From DASQHY01 sp036390175 (GTDB lineage: Bacteria; Acidobacteriota; Terriglobia; Acidiferrales; UBA7541): a stretch of DNA of 28,188 nucleotides. Position 1 is the first letter of the stretch. Each line of letters begins with the position of its first letter. The DNA is taken from contig DASWCG010000109.1 of NCBI GenBank assembly GCA_036390175.1, positions 1-28,188 of the forward strand, read 5' to 3'. The notes below the pieces were generated by a model. That model searched no databases and was not told the origin of the DNA. It was given only the letters and a program-made list of their open reading frames with translations. Positions 7,932 through 16,175 of this stretch are shown here, in pieces. Made by a program: the position numbers and the translations under genes.

Positions 7932-9518
7932 ATGCACCTGTTGACCGCTATCATATTTCTGCCGGCGCTGGGAGCGCTGGCGCTGCTGCTGCTTCGCGGC
8001 GACGACCACGTGTGGATCCGGCGGCTGGCGCTGACCACCGCGCTCGCGGAATTTGCGCTGTCGCTTCTGTTGATTCCCGGCGTGCGGATGGGAGCGGGCG
8101 GATACGGGCTGGAAGAATTTCACACCTGGATCAAAGACCCTTCCATCAATTACCACCTGGGCGTGGACGGCATCAGTTTGTTCCTCGTCCTGCTGACCAC
8201 CTTTCTGACCGCGATTTCGGTCCTGGCATCCTGGACGAGCATCAACAAGCGCGTAAAAGAATTTTTCCTGATGCTGCTGGTGCTGGAAACCGGGGTTATC
8301 GGAGTCTTTCTGTCGCTCGATCTGTTTCTCTTCTTCCTCTTCTGGGAAGTGATGCTGCTTCCGATGTACTTCCTCATCGGCATCTGGGGACACGAGCGGC
8401 GCATCTACGCGGCGGTGAAGTTTGTCCTCTACACCATGGCCGGCTCCATCCTGATGCTGGTGGGGATCCTGTGGCTTCATTTTCTGGCTGTACAAGCGGG
8501 AGCAGGCGCGGAAAAATACACCTTCGACTTGCCCGTCATCCAGCAAATGCTGCAAACCGGCTTGATTCACCTCTCGCCGCTCACCGAGATGCTGCTCTTC
8601 GGAGCGTTCTTTGTGGCTTTTGCCATCAAGGTGCCGCTGTTTCCGCTGCATACCTGGCTGCCGGACGCGCATGTGGAAGCGCCAACGGCGGGTTCCGTAA
8701 TTCTTGCTGGCGTGCTCCTGAAAATGGGCACCTACGGCATGCTGCGCTTCTGCCTGCCGCTGTTTCCGGAAGCATCCCACAAGTTCGCGCCGGCGATCGC
8801 CACGCTGGCGATTATCGGCATCCTTTATGGAGCGCTGGTGGCGATGGTGCAGCCCAACTTGAAAAAGCTCGTCGCCTATTCCTCGGTGGCCCATCTGGGA
8901 TTCGTCGTCCTGGGAATCTTTGCGTTTAACGCCATTTCGATCCAGGGCGCCGTCTATCAGATGCTCAACCACGGCGTTTCAACCGGCGCGCTGTTCGTTC
9001 TGGTGGGGATGCTGTACGACCGGCGTCACACGTTCTGGATCGGCGAGTTTGGAGGGCTGGCAACGCCGATGCCGCGATTGGCGGCACTGTTTTTGTTTGT
9101 AGTGCTCTCCTCGCTGGGCCTGCCGATGCTCAACGGGTTCGTCGGGGAATTCCTCATCTTGCTCGGAACGTTTCAGCAGCACTGGCAGTGGGCCAGTTTT
9201 GCGGCGGCCGGAGTGATTTTCTCCGCCGTGTATCTGCTGTGGTCGTACCAGCGGGTGTTCTTCGGAGAGGTCACGTCAGAAAAGAACCGCGCGCTGCCGG
9301 ACGCCTCCCCACGGGAGCAATGGATACTGGTGGCGATGGCCGTGGTGATTCTGTGGATGGGCGTGGGTTCCACAACGTTCACGCGGCGCTTTGCGGGGGC
9401 TTGCCAGAATGTTCTCGACCAGATGAAGCGCAACACCATTTATTCGGTCGGCGTCCCGCGGAGCGGCGGAACCGGCGGCTCATGGAGCAACTCGGCGAAA
9501 GGACCCGGAAAGCGATAA
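7932..9518 (+). CDS. nuoM: NADH-quinone oxidoreductase subunit M, copy 1
   Basis: Antiporter-like proton-pumping subunit, 528 residues from ATG 7932. The frame is open further upstream inside nuoL, but homology begins at MHLLTAIIFLPALGAL. A TTG at 7923 with the purine stretch GGGAATGGGAAA just upstream is a reasonable alternative start and would add three residues. Conserved residues are E139 (LFWEVMLLPMYFLIG) and K233 (FAIKVPLFPLHTWLPDAH), followed by APTAGSVILAGVLLKMG. The C-terminus ends in a short Gly/Ser-rich hydrophilic tail. The stop is immediately followed by the nuoN ATG. Confidence 0.96.
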   Translation: MHLLTAIIFLPALGALALLLLRGDDHVWIRRLALTTALAEFALSLLLIPGVRMGAGGYGLEEFHTWIKDPSINYHLGVDGISLFLVLLTTFLTAISVLASWTSINKRVKEFFLMLLVLETGVIGVFLSLDLFLFFLFWEVMLLPMYFLIGIWGHERRIYAAVKFVLYTMAGSILMLVGILWLHFLAVQAGAGAEKYTFDLPVIQQMLQTGLIHLSPLTEMLLFGAFFVAFAIKVPLFPLHTWLPDAHVEAPTAGSVILAGVLLKMGTYGMLRFCLPLFPEASHKFAPAIATLAIIGILYGALVAMVQPNLKKLVAYSSVAHLGFVVLGIFAFNAISIQGAVYQMLNHGVSTGALFVLVGMLYDRRHTFWIGEFGGLATPMPRLAALFLFVVLSSLGLPMLNGFVGEFLILLGTFQQHWQWASFAAAGVIFSAVYLLWSYQRVFFGEVTSEKNRALPDASPREQWILVAMAVVILWMGVGSTTFTRRFAGACQNVLDQMKRNTIYSVGVPRSGGTGGSWSNSAKGPGKR

Positions 9519-10955
9519 ATGTCTCCTCTCTCCCAAGACTTTTACCGGCTGGCGCCCGAGATCGTACTGTGTGCGACGGGCGCACTGGTGATGCTGGTCG
9601 AGCCTTTCCTCTCCAGCCGCAGGCGACGGGTCGCAGGCGTGTTGGCTCTGCTCGGCGCAGTCGCGAGCCTCGCGTCCACATTTTATTTGAAGGCCCTGCC
9701 GGGAAGAGCGTTTAACGGGCTGCTGGCGATTGATGGATTCAGTTTCTTCTTCCACGTGCTGGTAGGCGCCGTGGCGGCGCTGGTGATCCTCGGCTCGGCC
9801 GATTACCTCGAACGCGAGCAGCTTCGCGGCGGCGAATATTACGCGTTGGTGCTCTTCGCCACTGCCGGGATGGGCGTGATGGCCAGCGCGCAGGAACTGG
9901 TCACGGGGTTCATCGGCCTGGAGATGAGTTCGATATCGAGCTACATCCTGGCCGGCTATCGCAGGGACGCCCCCAAGTCGAACGAATCGGCGATGAAGTA
10001 CTTCCTGCTGGGTTCGTTTGCGACGGCGTTTTTCCTGTATGGAATTGCGCTGCTGTACGGCGGAACGGGAACGACCATCCTTCCGCAAATGAACGGTTCT
10101 GGAGCACCTCCGAACCTGATGCTCGTGCGGCTGGGTCTGGCGCTGATCTTCATTGGACTGGCGTTCAAAGTCGCGGCGGCCCCCTTTCAAGTGTGGACAC
10201 CGGACGTATACGAAGGCGCGCCGACACCGGTCACAGCGTTGTTCTCCGCAGGGCCGAAGGCGGCGGCATTTGCGCTGCTTTTGAGAATCTTTGCCACGGT
10301 GACTGCGGCGCAGGATTTCTGGTTTTGGGCGCTGTGGATCGCCGCAGCGCTGACGATGTTCGTGGGAAACCTGGGCGCGCTGGTGCAGACGAATCTGAAG
10401 CGTCTACTGGCGTACAGCTCGATCGCCCACGCGGGCTACATCCTGGTGGCGTTTGCCGCGCGGAGCGAAATCGGACTGGCCGCGGTGCTCTATTACCTGC
10501 TGGCGTATGCGCTGATGAAGCTGGGGGCGTTCACGGTGGTGGCGCACCTGGGCGGCACGGGCGAGCGGCAACTGGAAATAGAGGACTACGCGGGGCTCGG
10601 CCAACGCCAGCCATTCACGGCCGCGGCGCTGAGCCTGTTTTTGCTTTCGCTCCTGGGCCTGCCCATCACGGCGGGATTCCTGGGCAAGTTCTACATCTTC
10701 AAGGCGGCACTCGATTCGGGGCTGATCTGGCTGGCGGTATTGATGGCCGTCAACAGCGTGATTGGCGCTTACTACTACTTGCGCGTCATCGTGGTGATGT
10801 ATATGCGCGAGCCGCAGCAAGCAGTGGGCGCGATACGAGTCCCGGCGCCGGTGGCGACGGTATTGCTGCTGGCCTCGGCCGCCACGGTTTATCTAGGTCT
10901 CTTTCCGAATCGCGTGATGGGATTCGTGTCGCAGGCAGGACTCCTTCAGCGCTAA
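9519..10955 (+). CDS. nuoN: NADH-quinone oxidoreductase subunit N, copy 1
   Basis: Third antiporter-like pumping subunit, 478 residues, last gene of the + strand nuo operon. E135 (GFIGLEMSSISSYILAGY), K217 (GLAFKVAAAPFQVWTPDVYEG) and K390 (GFLGKFYIF) match the charged residues along the proton path. There is no gap to nuoM (TAAATG). It is about 45 residues shorter than the second NuoN in this window because it lacks a long loop near residues 65-100. Transcription runs toward the atpE end of the opposite operon, with 84 bases between the two stops. Confidence 0.96.
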   Translation: MSPLSQDFYRLAPEIVLCATGALVMLVEPFLSSRRRRVAGVLALLGAVASLASTFYLKALPGRAFNGLLAIDGFSFFFHVLVGAVAALVILGSADYLEREQLRGGEYYALVLFATAGMGVMASAQELVTGFIGLEMSSISSYILAGYRRDAPKSNESAMKYFLLGSFATAFFLYGIALLYGGTGTTILPQMNGSGAPPNLMLVRLGLALIFIGLAFKVAAAPFQVWTPDVYEGAPTPVTALFSAGPKAAAFALLLRIFATVTAAQDFWFWALWIAAALTMFVGNLGALVQTNLKRLLAYSSIAHAGYILVAFAARSEIGLAAVLYYLLAYALMKLGAFTVVAHLGGTGERQLEIEDYAGLGQRQPFTAAALSLFLLSLLGLPITAGFLGKFYIFKAALDSGLIWLAVLMAVNSVIGAYYYLRVIVVMYMREPQQAVGAIRVPAPVATVLLLASAATVYLGLFPNRVMGFVSQAGLLQR

Positions 10956-10991
10956 CAAAAGCTGCATCCCGAAAATTTCCCTAAAAGAAAA

Positions 10992-11016
10992 GGCCCGGAG
11001 GCTTGCGCCCCGGGCC
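10992..11016 (-). terminator. Intrinsic terminator after atpE, between the convergent operons
   Basis: On the minus strand a 7-bp stem, GGCCCGG/CCGGGCC (11016-11010 with 10998-10992), with an 11-base loop is followed by TTTTCTTTT. This ends the nuo2-atp operon 24 bases after the atpE stop. On the plus strand the same hairpin lies downstream of nuoN but is followed by ATTCAAACC with no T tract, so it is at best a weak terminator for the first operon. Confidence 0.85.
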
Positions 11017-11039
11017 ATTCAAACCCTCGCGTGATCCTT

Positions 11040-11363
11040 CTATCCCTTCAGCAACAATGTGATCGCGACAACAAACGTCAGCAGCGAGAGCGTCTCGACG
11101 AACACTAGGCCCAGAATCATTGCCGCGCGGATTGCCCCTGCAGCTCCCGGATTCCGGGCCATGCCTTCGCACGCAGCTCCAGCGATTTTCCCGTGCCCGA
11201 AGGCACCTGCGAATGCAGCAAGCGCCATGCCGAATCCCGCGGCAATGGCAAATGTGCCGGCATGGCCACTCAACGGCGTAGCTCCCGCGCCCTGCGCGAA
11301 CGCAGCGGGCGCCGGCATGATCACCGCCACGAGCACAATCATTACGAACATCACTTTCTTCAT
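11040..11363 (-). CDS. atpE: ATP synthase F0 subunit c with an N-terminal leader
   Basis: Rotor-ring proteolipid, 107 residues. The start is ATG 11363, fixed by a perfect AAGGAGG site six bases... upstream (11369-11375); the frame stays open to 11570 but nothing there looks like protein of this family. The c-subunit hairpin covers about 36-107, with helix 1 (GTFAIAAGFGMALAA), the polar loop ARNPGA at 69-74 and the ion-binding glutamate E90 in helix 2 (LGLVFVETLSL). The first 23 residues form a signal-peptide-like leader ending AFA before QGAGA, which typical 75-85 residue c subunits lack. At the helix-1 position where Na+-type and plant or cyanobacterial rings have Gln, this protein appears to have His58 (FGHGKI). 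Ion choice cannot be settled from sequence alone, though protons are the likelier ion. Confidence 0.93.
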   Translation of the reverse strand: MKKVMFVMIVLVAVIMPAPAAFAQGAGATPLSGHAGTFAIAAGFGMALAAFAGAFGHGKIAGAACEGMARNPGAAGAIRAAMILGLVFVETLSLLTFVVAITLLLKG

Positions 11364-11368
11364 TGTTT

Positions 11369-11375
11369 CCTCCTT
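11369..11375 (-). promoter_or_regulatory. Strong ribosome binding site of atpE
   Basis: AAGGAGG on the minus strand, five bases before the ATG at 11363. It is the strongest Shine-Dalgarno sequence in the nuo2-atp operon, and it suits the high copy number needed for the c ring relative to subunit a. It also decides the atpE start against the longer open frame. Confidence 0.8.
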
Positions 11376-11475
11376 ACGAATTCCGCCAGGCGGTGGTTCC
11401 CGATCACCCCTCGTGCAGACCGGGCTCACACTGAAGCGGTTGACAAACGGTAAAATTCCTTTTTCTCGGTGCGCC

Positions 11476-12291
11476 CTAGTGTTCCTCGGCAACCGCCAAT
11501 CCGATGTAGATGGACGGCAGCAGCGTGAACACGTAGGCCTGAATAATCGAAACGAAAATATGGAGCCCAATGAAAAGGATGGGAATCGTCGCCGGGAAGA
11601 TACCTAGAACGACGCCCAAGGGGGTGAATTTGTGCAGCCCCCAGGCCGTAGGGCCGACGAGGAGACCCAAAAAGATCGAATACAACAAATCGCTTGCGAA
11701 AATGTTTGCCCAGAGACGAACCGTAAGAGACAGCACGCGCGCTGTCGTACTCAGGATTTCCACCGGGAACATGAGCGGCGAGAGCCACCAGATGGGCCCG
11801 CCAAAGTGCTTCAGATAACCGAATGCTCCGTGATGACGGACTCCCTGCCAATTGAAATAGAGAAATGTGATGGTCGCGCAGCCCAGCGGAACGCTCACTA
11901 CCGATGTGGGGGCCGTAAAAAATGGAAACACGCTCATTAAATTGGCCAGAAGAACGAACAAACCGACCGTCCCCACCATGGCGATAAACTCTTGCGCTCC
12001 GTGCCCGGCGTTTTCTTCCACCAGATCGCGGATTCCGAATCCCATCGGATTCGTCAGGAGCATTTCCGCTATTTGCTGCGCCGCACCCGGCCGCTCCACC
12101 GAAAGCCGGGAGCGCAGCCACAACACGAGCAGCGACCCAATCAGCACGACAACGATCATCATCACGACATGCTCCGGAATCGGCAGTTTCGGATCTTGCG
12201 GAGCAATGTGGAGCGCATGAAGAAGAGGCAACACCGCGGAACCCAAATAATGATTCAGGAAGTGCGTCAGCCAGCTTACGTGATGTTCCAT
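11476..12291 (-). CDS. atpB: ATP synthase F0 subunit a
   Basis: Stator channel subunit, 271 residues, with about five to six membrane segments. The essential arginine facing the c ring is R192 in RVLSLTVRLWANIFASDLL. Other conserved parts are LLTNPMGFGIRDLVEE near 78-93 and the C-terminal helix with IIQAYVFTLLPSIYIGLAVAEE near 249-270. The ATG at 12291 lies three bases after the atpI stop. There are 112 bases to atpE, the largest gap within this operon apart from the nuoA-nuoC break, and they hold no clear promoter. F0 subunit b and all F1 genes are absent from the window. Confidence 0.96.
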   Translation of the reverse strand: MEHHVSWLTHFLNHYLGSAVLPLLHALHIAPQDPKLPIPEHVVMMIVVVLIGSLLVLWLRSRLSVERPGAAQQIAEMLLTNPMGFGIRDLVEENAGHGAQEFIAMVGTVGLFVLLANLMSVFPFFTAPTSVVSVPLGCATITFLYFNWQGVRHHGAFGYLKHFGGPIWWLSPLMFPVEILSTTARVLSLTVRLWANIFASDLLYSIFLGLLVGPTAWGLHKFTPLGVVLGIFPATIPILFIGLHIFVSIIQAYVFTLLPSIYIGLAVAEEH

Positions 12292-12294
12292 TCT

Positions 12295-12711
12295 CTATGG
12301 CACCGGGTGGAGGATTTCGTACACACTCGCCGCGAGCGCCGCGGCGCCTAAAGCACACAACCCCGCCAACATGCTCAAAATAGGCACATTAAAACCAATA
12401 AAAATAGCATACAAGCATATACCGATCAAGGCGTACCGCCCGACGAACCGCACCCATGTGGACAACGGCACTTGCGGCTTGGGAGAGTCTGGCCGCGCAA
12501 TAGACAGCAGTTTTAAGGCGTCCAGCGCACCTTGCAGCCATCGAAAATTCAACCAAGCCAGCGCTGCCCCGACAAGAAGACCAAGCCCCCATCGCCAAGA
12601 ATAGATCGCGGCTACCGATGCTCCAGCCATGCCGCCAAGGGCGAGCGTAAGCCAGGCGATTCGCCGCTCGGTGCGTTCGTGCCGCCCGCTCTCAAGAGTC
12701 TGAGCTTGCAT
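12295..12711 (-). CDS. atpI: ATP synthase subunit I (AtpI-type assembly protein)
   Basis: Small membrane protein of about 138 residues with four hydrophobic segments (near 20-37, 40-60, 90-110 and 112-133), placed directly before atpB as AtpI proteins usually are. Such proteins assist c-ring assembly or Mg2+ supply in some bacteria; the family is poorly conserved, so position carries much of the evidence. ATG 12711 follows GGGAA by six bases; ATG 12717 is the alternative. It overlaps the end of atpZ by about 20 bases. Confidence 0.72.
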   Translation of the reverse strand: MQAQTLESGRHERTERRIAWLTLALGGMAGASVAAIYSWRWGLGLLVGAALAWLNFRWLQGALDALKLLSIARPDSPKPQVPLSTWVRFVGRYALIGICLYAIFIGFNVPILSMLAGLCALGAAALAASVYEILHPVP

Positions 12712-12991
12712 CGTCATTTCCCGGCAACCGGCGCAGAATATCGCGCAGACCGGCAAAGAATCCGAGTCCGCCGAGGATCAGCATAAAGATCGGCTTGGTG
12801 TGCAGCCAGCGGTCCAGAAAGTATCCAATCAGCCCGCCGACCAGAATGGCCGACACCAATATAAAAGGCAGCTCCATCGCCACAGCGAATTGCTGCGAGA
12901 TCTTCCGGGCCCGGCGCTTCTCCGGCGATTCGGATCCGGAATTGGATGGCCTATCGTCCAAGGGCAAAGGCGAAGCTGGCAAGTCGCGCAA
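12692..12991 (-). CDS. atpZ: AtpZ-like F0 accessory protein
   Basis: Small membrane protein of up to 99 residues with the AtpZ/ATPase gene 1 pattern: a charged N-terminus, then two membrane helices around ELPFILVSAILVGGLIGYFL and PIFMLILGGLGFFAGLRDIL, joined by DRWLHTK. AtpZ and AtpI form a small membrane complex in some bacteria. The longest start is TTG 12991, inside the end of nuoN2; other in-frame TTG codons (12982, 12967 and 12961) are possible and no strong ribosome binding site decides. The overlap with nuoN2 makes the nuo and atp genes one transcription unit. Confidence 0.78.
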   Translation of the reverse strand: MRDLPASPLPLDDRPSNSGSESPEKRRARKISQQFAVAMELPFILVSAILVGGLIGYFLDRWLHTKPIFMLILGGLGFFAGLRDILRRLPGNDDASSDS

Positions 12992-14525
12992 ACGGTTCGG
13001 GATAGATGCCGGCGCCCAGCGTGATGAGAATCGTGGCCGTCAACGCAATGGCCTGGCCGAACGTCACCCTCGGACGGATGGGGTCCGCAGGTTCGGTCAG
13101 CCAGGCATGTTTCACCAGGCGGAAGTAGTAGTACAGCGCCGGGACAACGTAGAGCACGCCGAATACGGCCAGCCAATAGTGCTTGGTTTCGATAAGCGCG
13201 AGAAAAATGTAGTACTTTCCGAGAAAGCCCGCGGTCGGCGGAATGCCCGCGAGCGACAGCATGAAAATCAGCAGGAGAACAGCCGCGCCCGGGCTTCGCT
13301 GGTAAAGGCCGTTCAGGTCTTCCAGTTCGTCGCCGATCAAACCGTTGTGGCGCAGCAGAATCACGATGGCGAACGCACCGGTGTTCATGAACGCGTACAC
13401 CAGAAGATAGAACGCAATACCCTTCAGGGCCGTGGGATTGAGGCCGTCTTCCGGCGAATAGGCCGCCACCACGCCCAGCAGAATGTAACCGACGTGAGAA
13501 ATCGAAGAGTAGGCCAGGAGGCGCTTGACGTTGGACTGCGTGATGGCAGCCAGATTGCCGACCGTCATCGAGGCAACCGCGACGCCGGCGACAAGCACGA
13601 GCCACACGGACTTGGAAGGCTCGAAGACATAATAGAGGATTCGCAGCAACAGTGCGAAGCTGGCGGTCTTGGAAGCGACGCTGACATAAGCGGTGATCGG
13701 CGTCGGCGCGCCTTCGTACACGTCCGGCGCCCACTGATGGAACGGCACCGCCGCCACTTTGAAGAACAGGCCGGCAGCGATGGTGACGAACGCCAGAAAC
13801 ACGAGCATGTCATCCGGCTTGTAGCTCCTGGCCAGCACGGTGGCGATCTCGAACAGGTTGGTGGAGGCCGTCAGGCCGAACAAAATCGAAAAGCCATAGG
13901 CCAAAAGGCCCGAGCTGAAGGCCCCGAGGAGAAGATATTTCATCGCGCCTTCATTCGAGCGGCGCTCGCGGCGCAGAAAGCCCGCCAAAATATAGAAGCT
14001 GATGGCCATCGTTTCCAGGCCGAGGAACTGGACAATCAGGTCCACGCCGGAAGCCATGAACATCATCCCGACGGTGGCGAACAGCATCAGCGCGTAGTAT
14101 TCGCCGTGATGCTCGTCTTCGATTTCCAGGTAATGCACCGAAAGTAGGATCACCAGCGCCGCGGCCGCGAGGAAAATGAGCGAGAAGAAAATAAAGAAAT
14201 GATCCACAAGGATTGTGCCATTGAAGCCGGGAAAGCCGCCGAAGTCCGGGCTGGTTTTCTCCGCATCGCGCATCAATCCCATCAACCCGCGAATTGCAAA
14301 GCGCCCGCCTGCGAACCCCTGCAGATTCCGGATGAGGAAATCCGGCATCCCCACCAAGGTCAGCGTGCTGAATCCCACGCCGATGAGAGCGGTGATGGCG
14401 TTGAACCACTTCTCCCGTTTTTCCAAAAACGTATCGATCAGCAGGATGGCCACACCGAACAGCGCCAACTCCGCTTCGGGCTGAATCAGCGGGAATTCCC
14501 GGATGTCGAAGAATTGGCTGACCAT
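12951..14525 (-). CDS. nuoN: NADH-quinone oxidoreductase subunit N, copy 2
   Basis: Antiporter-like pumping subunit, 524 residues. E171 (QFLGLETMAISFYILAGF) and K256 (GLFFKVAAVPFHQWAPDVYEG) are the key charged residues, with GFLGKYYIF later. Compared with copy 1 it has an extra hydrophilic loop of about 35 residues near 65-104, rich in Gly and Arg, before the helix starting at VDHFF. It is clearly homologous to copy 1 but strongly diverged, so the two are old paralogues or of different origin and not a recent duplication. It starts nine bases after nuoM2 and its end overlaps atpZ. Confidence 0.96.
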   Translation of the reverse strand: MVSQFFDIREFPLIQPEAELALFGVAILLIDTFLEKREKWFNAITALIGVGFSTLTLVGMPDFLIRNLQGFAGGRFAIRGLMGLMRDAEKTSPDFGGFPGFNGTILVDHFFIFFSLIFLAAAALVILLSVHYLEIEDEHHGEYYALMLFATVGMMFMASGVDLIVQFLGLETMAISFYILAGFLRRERRSNEGAMKYLLLGAFSSGLLAYGFSILFGLTASTNLFEIATVLARSYKPDDMLVFLAFVTIAAGLFFKVAAVPFHQWAPDVYEGAPTPITAYVSVASKTASFALLLRILYYVFEPSKSVWLVLVAGVAVASMTVGNLAAITQSNVKRLLAYSSISHVGYILLGVVAAYSPEDGLNPTALKGIAFYLLVYAFMNTGAFAIVILLRHNGLIGDELEDLNGLYQRSPGAAVLLLIFMLSLAGIPPTAGFLGKYYIFLALIETKHYWLAVFGVLYVVPALYYYFRLVKHAWLTEPADPIRPRVTFGQAIALTATILITLGAGIYPEPFARLASFAFALGR

Positions 14526-14534
14526 AGAGTCCGT

Positions 14535-16163
14535 TTAGCGAGCCGCTCCCGCAGGTTTGGGCACATCGCCCGCCGGAGCGGGCGCAGCCGCCGGTGGAAG
14601 CGCCTTCTCATCCACGGCTTTAGGCGCTGCGGGGAGCGCCGGAACAACGGCGCTTTCCGTTTTGTAATAGCCCGGATTTACGCGCTCGACAATCTCGTGC
14701 ACCGGCTGATCCAAATAGGCAAACAGCGGCTTCGGATAAATGCCGATCCAGAAGGCCAGGGCCACGAGCGGCAGCAGCGTGGCGTACTCGCGGGCGTTCA
14801 GGTCCGGCAGGCGCTCGTTTGCCGGGTTGGTGACCGAGCCGAACATCACGCGCTGGTAGAGCCACAGCAGATACGCCGCGCCGAGAATCACGCCCAGAGT
14901 TCCCCAGGCGGCCCAGGTCTTGCTTACTTCGAACGTGCCGCGAAGAATCGTGAACTCTCCAATGAAGCCATTGAGCAGCGGCATACCCAGTGAGCTCAGG
15001 CTGATGATCAAATAGACCGCCGCGAAATTCGGCATCGGCGTAGAGAGCCCACCGAACTCGGAAATCAACCGCGTGTGGCGGCGTTCGTAGAGTATTCCGA
15101 CAATCAAAAAGAGCGCGCCGGTGGAGATGCCGTGATTGATCTGCTGGATGACGCTGCCGGACAGGCCGTGCGGCGTCAGCGCAAAAATACCCAGCGTGCA
15201 GAAGCCGAGGTGGCTGACCGAGCTATAGGCAATCAGCTTCTTCATGTCCTTTTGCATCATGCAGACCAGCGCGCCGTAGACGATGCCAATCAGCGAGAGC
15301 ACCGCCATGATGATGATGATTTTGTGGCTGGCGTCGTGGCCGCGCGGGAGCAGCGGCAACGAAAAGCGGATGAAGCCGTACGTTCCCATTTTCAGCAGGA
15401 CACCGGCCAGAATGACCGAGCCCGCCGTGGGAGCCTCGGTGTGCGCATCCGGCAGCCAGGTGTGAAACGGGAACATCGGCACCTTGATGGCGAAGGCGAA
15501 GAAGAACGCCCAGAAAAGCCAGACCTTGAGTGAGTCCGGGAAATTGGCCGCGGCGGCGAGCAATGCCGGCACATCGAACGTGGTGCCCCCGGCCTTGAAA
15601 TAAATGGCCAGGATTCCCAGGAGCATCACGACGGAGCCGGCCAGCGTGTACAGGAAGAACTTGATGGCGGCGTAGAGCCGGCGGTCGCTGCCCCACACGC
15701 CGATGAGGAAATACATGGGCACGAGCATCACTTCCCAGAAGACGTAGAACAGGAAGAAATCAAGGGACATGAAGACGCCCAGCATCCCGGTCTGCAACAA
15801 AAGGAAGAGAATGTAGTATTCCTTCTTGCGAAGCTGAATGGCGGACCACGAGGAAAGAATCGAGATGGCGCCGAGCAGCGTGGTGAGCATCACGAGTAGA
15901 AAACTGATGCCGTCAATCCCTAGGTGGTAGGTTGCGCCGATGGACGGAATCCAGCTTGCCGTCTCTTGAAATTGGTAGCCGGACTTGCCCACCTGGAACC
16001 ACGCGACCAGCGGCAGCGAAACGATGAACCCGAGCATGCCGAAAAGGTTTCCGAGGACGCGGTGGGCGTTCCCGGATTCGCGCGGCACGAAAAGCAGCAA
16101 GACCGAGCCCACGAGCGGCGTGAAGAGAATCACGCTCAAGATGTGAGTCGCAAAGAAGTCCAT
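14535..16163 (-). CDS. nuoM: NADH-quinone oxidoreductase subunit M, copy 2
   Basis: Antiporter-like pumping subunit, 542 residues, with E144 (VFWEVMLVPMYFLIG) and K227 (FAIKVPMFPFHTWLPDAH). The start ATG 16163 has GAGGG just upstream and lies 12 bases after nuoL2. The last 40 or so residues (about 502-542) are a Pro/Ala-rich, low-complexity tail that NuoM copy 1 and ordinary NuoM proteins do not have. The tail is in frame, has ordinary base composition for this locus, and lies beyond the last membrane helix. Confidence 0.96.
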   Translation of the reverse strand: MDFFATHILSVILFTPLVGSVLLLFVPRESGNAHRVLGNLFGMLGFIVSLPLVAWFQVGKSGYQFQETASWIPSIGATYHLGIDGISFLLVMLTTLLGAISILSSWSAIQLRKKEYYILFLLLQTGMLGVFMSLDFFLFYVFWEVMLVPMYFLIGVWGSDRRLYAAIKFFLYTLAGSVVMLLGILAIYFKAGGTTFDVPALLAAAANFPDSLKVWLFWAFFFAFAIKVPMFPFHTWLPDAHTEAPTAGSVILAGVLLKMGTYGFIRFSLPLLPRGHDASHKIIIIMAVLSLIGIVYGALVCMMQKDMKKLIAYSSVSHLGFCTLGIFALTPHGLSGSVIQQINHGISTGALFLIVGILYERRHTRLISEFGGLSTPMPNFAAVYLIISLSSLGMPLLNGFIGEFTILRGTFEVSKTWAAWGTLGVILGAAYLLWLYQRVMFGSVTNPANERLPDLNAREYATLLPLVALAFWIGIYPKPLFAYLDQPVHEIVERVNPGYYKTESAVVPALPAAPKAVDEKALPPAAAPAPAGDVPKPAGAAR

Positions 16164-16175
16164 TTCCCTCGCCTT

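Noticed and set aside
11383..11393. Short palindrome CCGCC-A-GGCGG in the atpB-atpE gap
   Set aside because: Arms of five bases with a one-base centre cannot form a hairpin, and no T tract follows; likely chance in GC-rich sequence.
12795..14147. A 450-codon + strand frame opposite nuoN2
   Set aside because: Antisense shadow of nuoN2, low-complexity charged composition, no homology seen.
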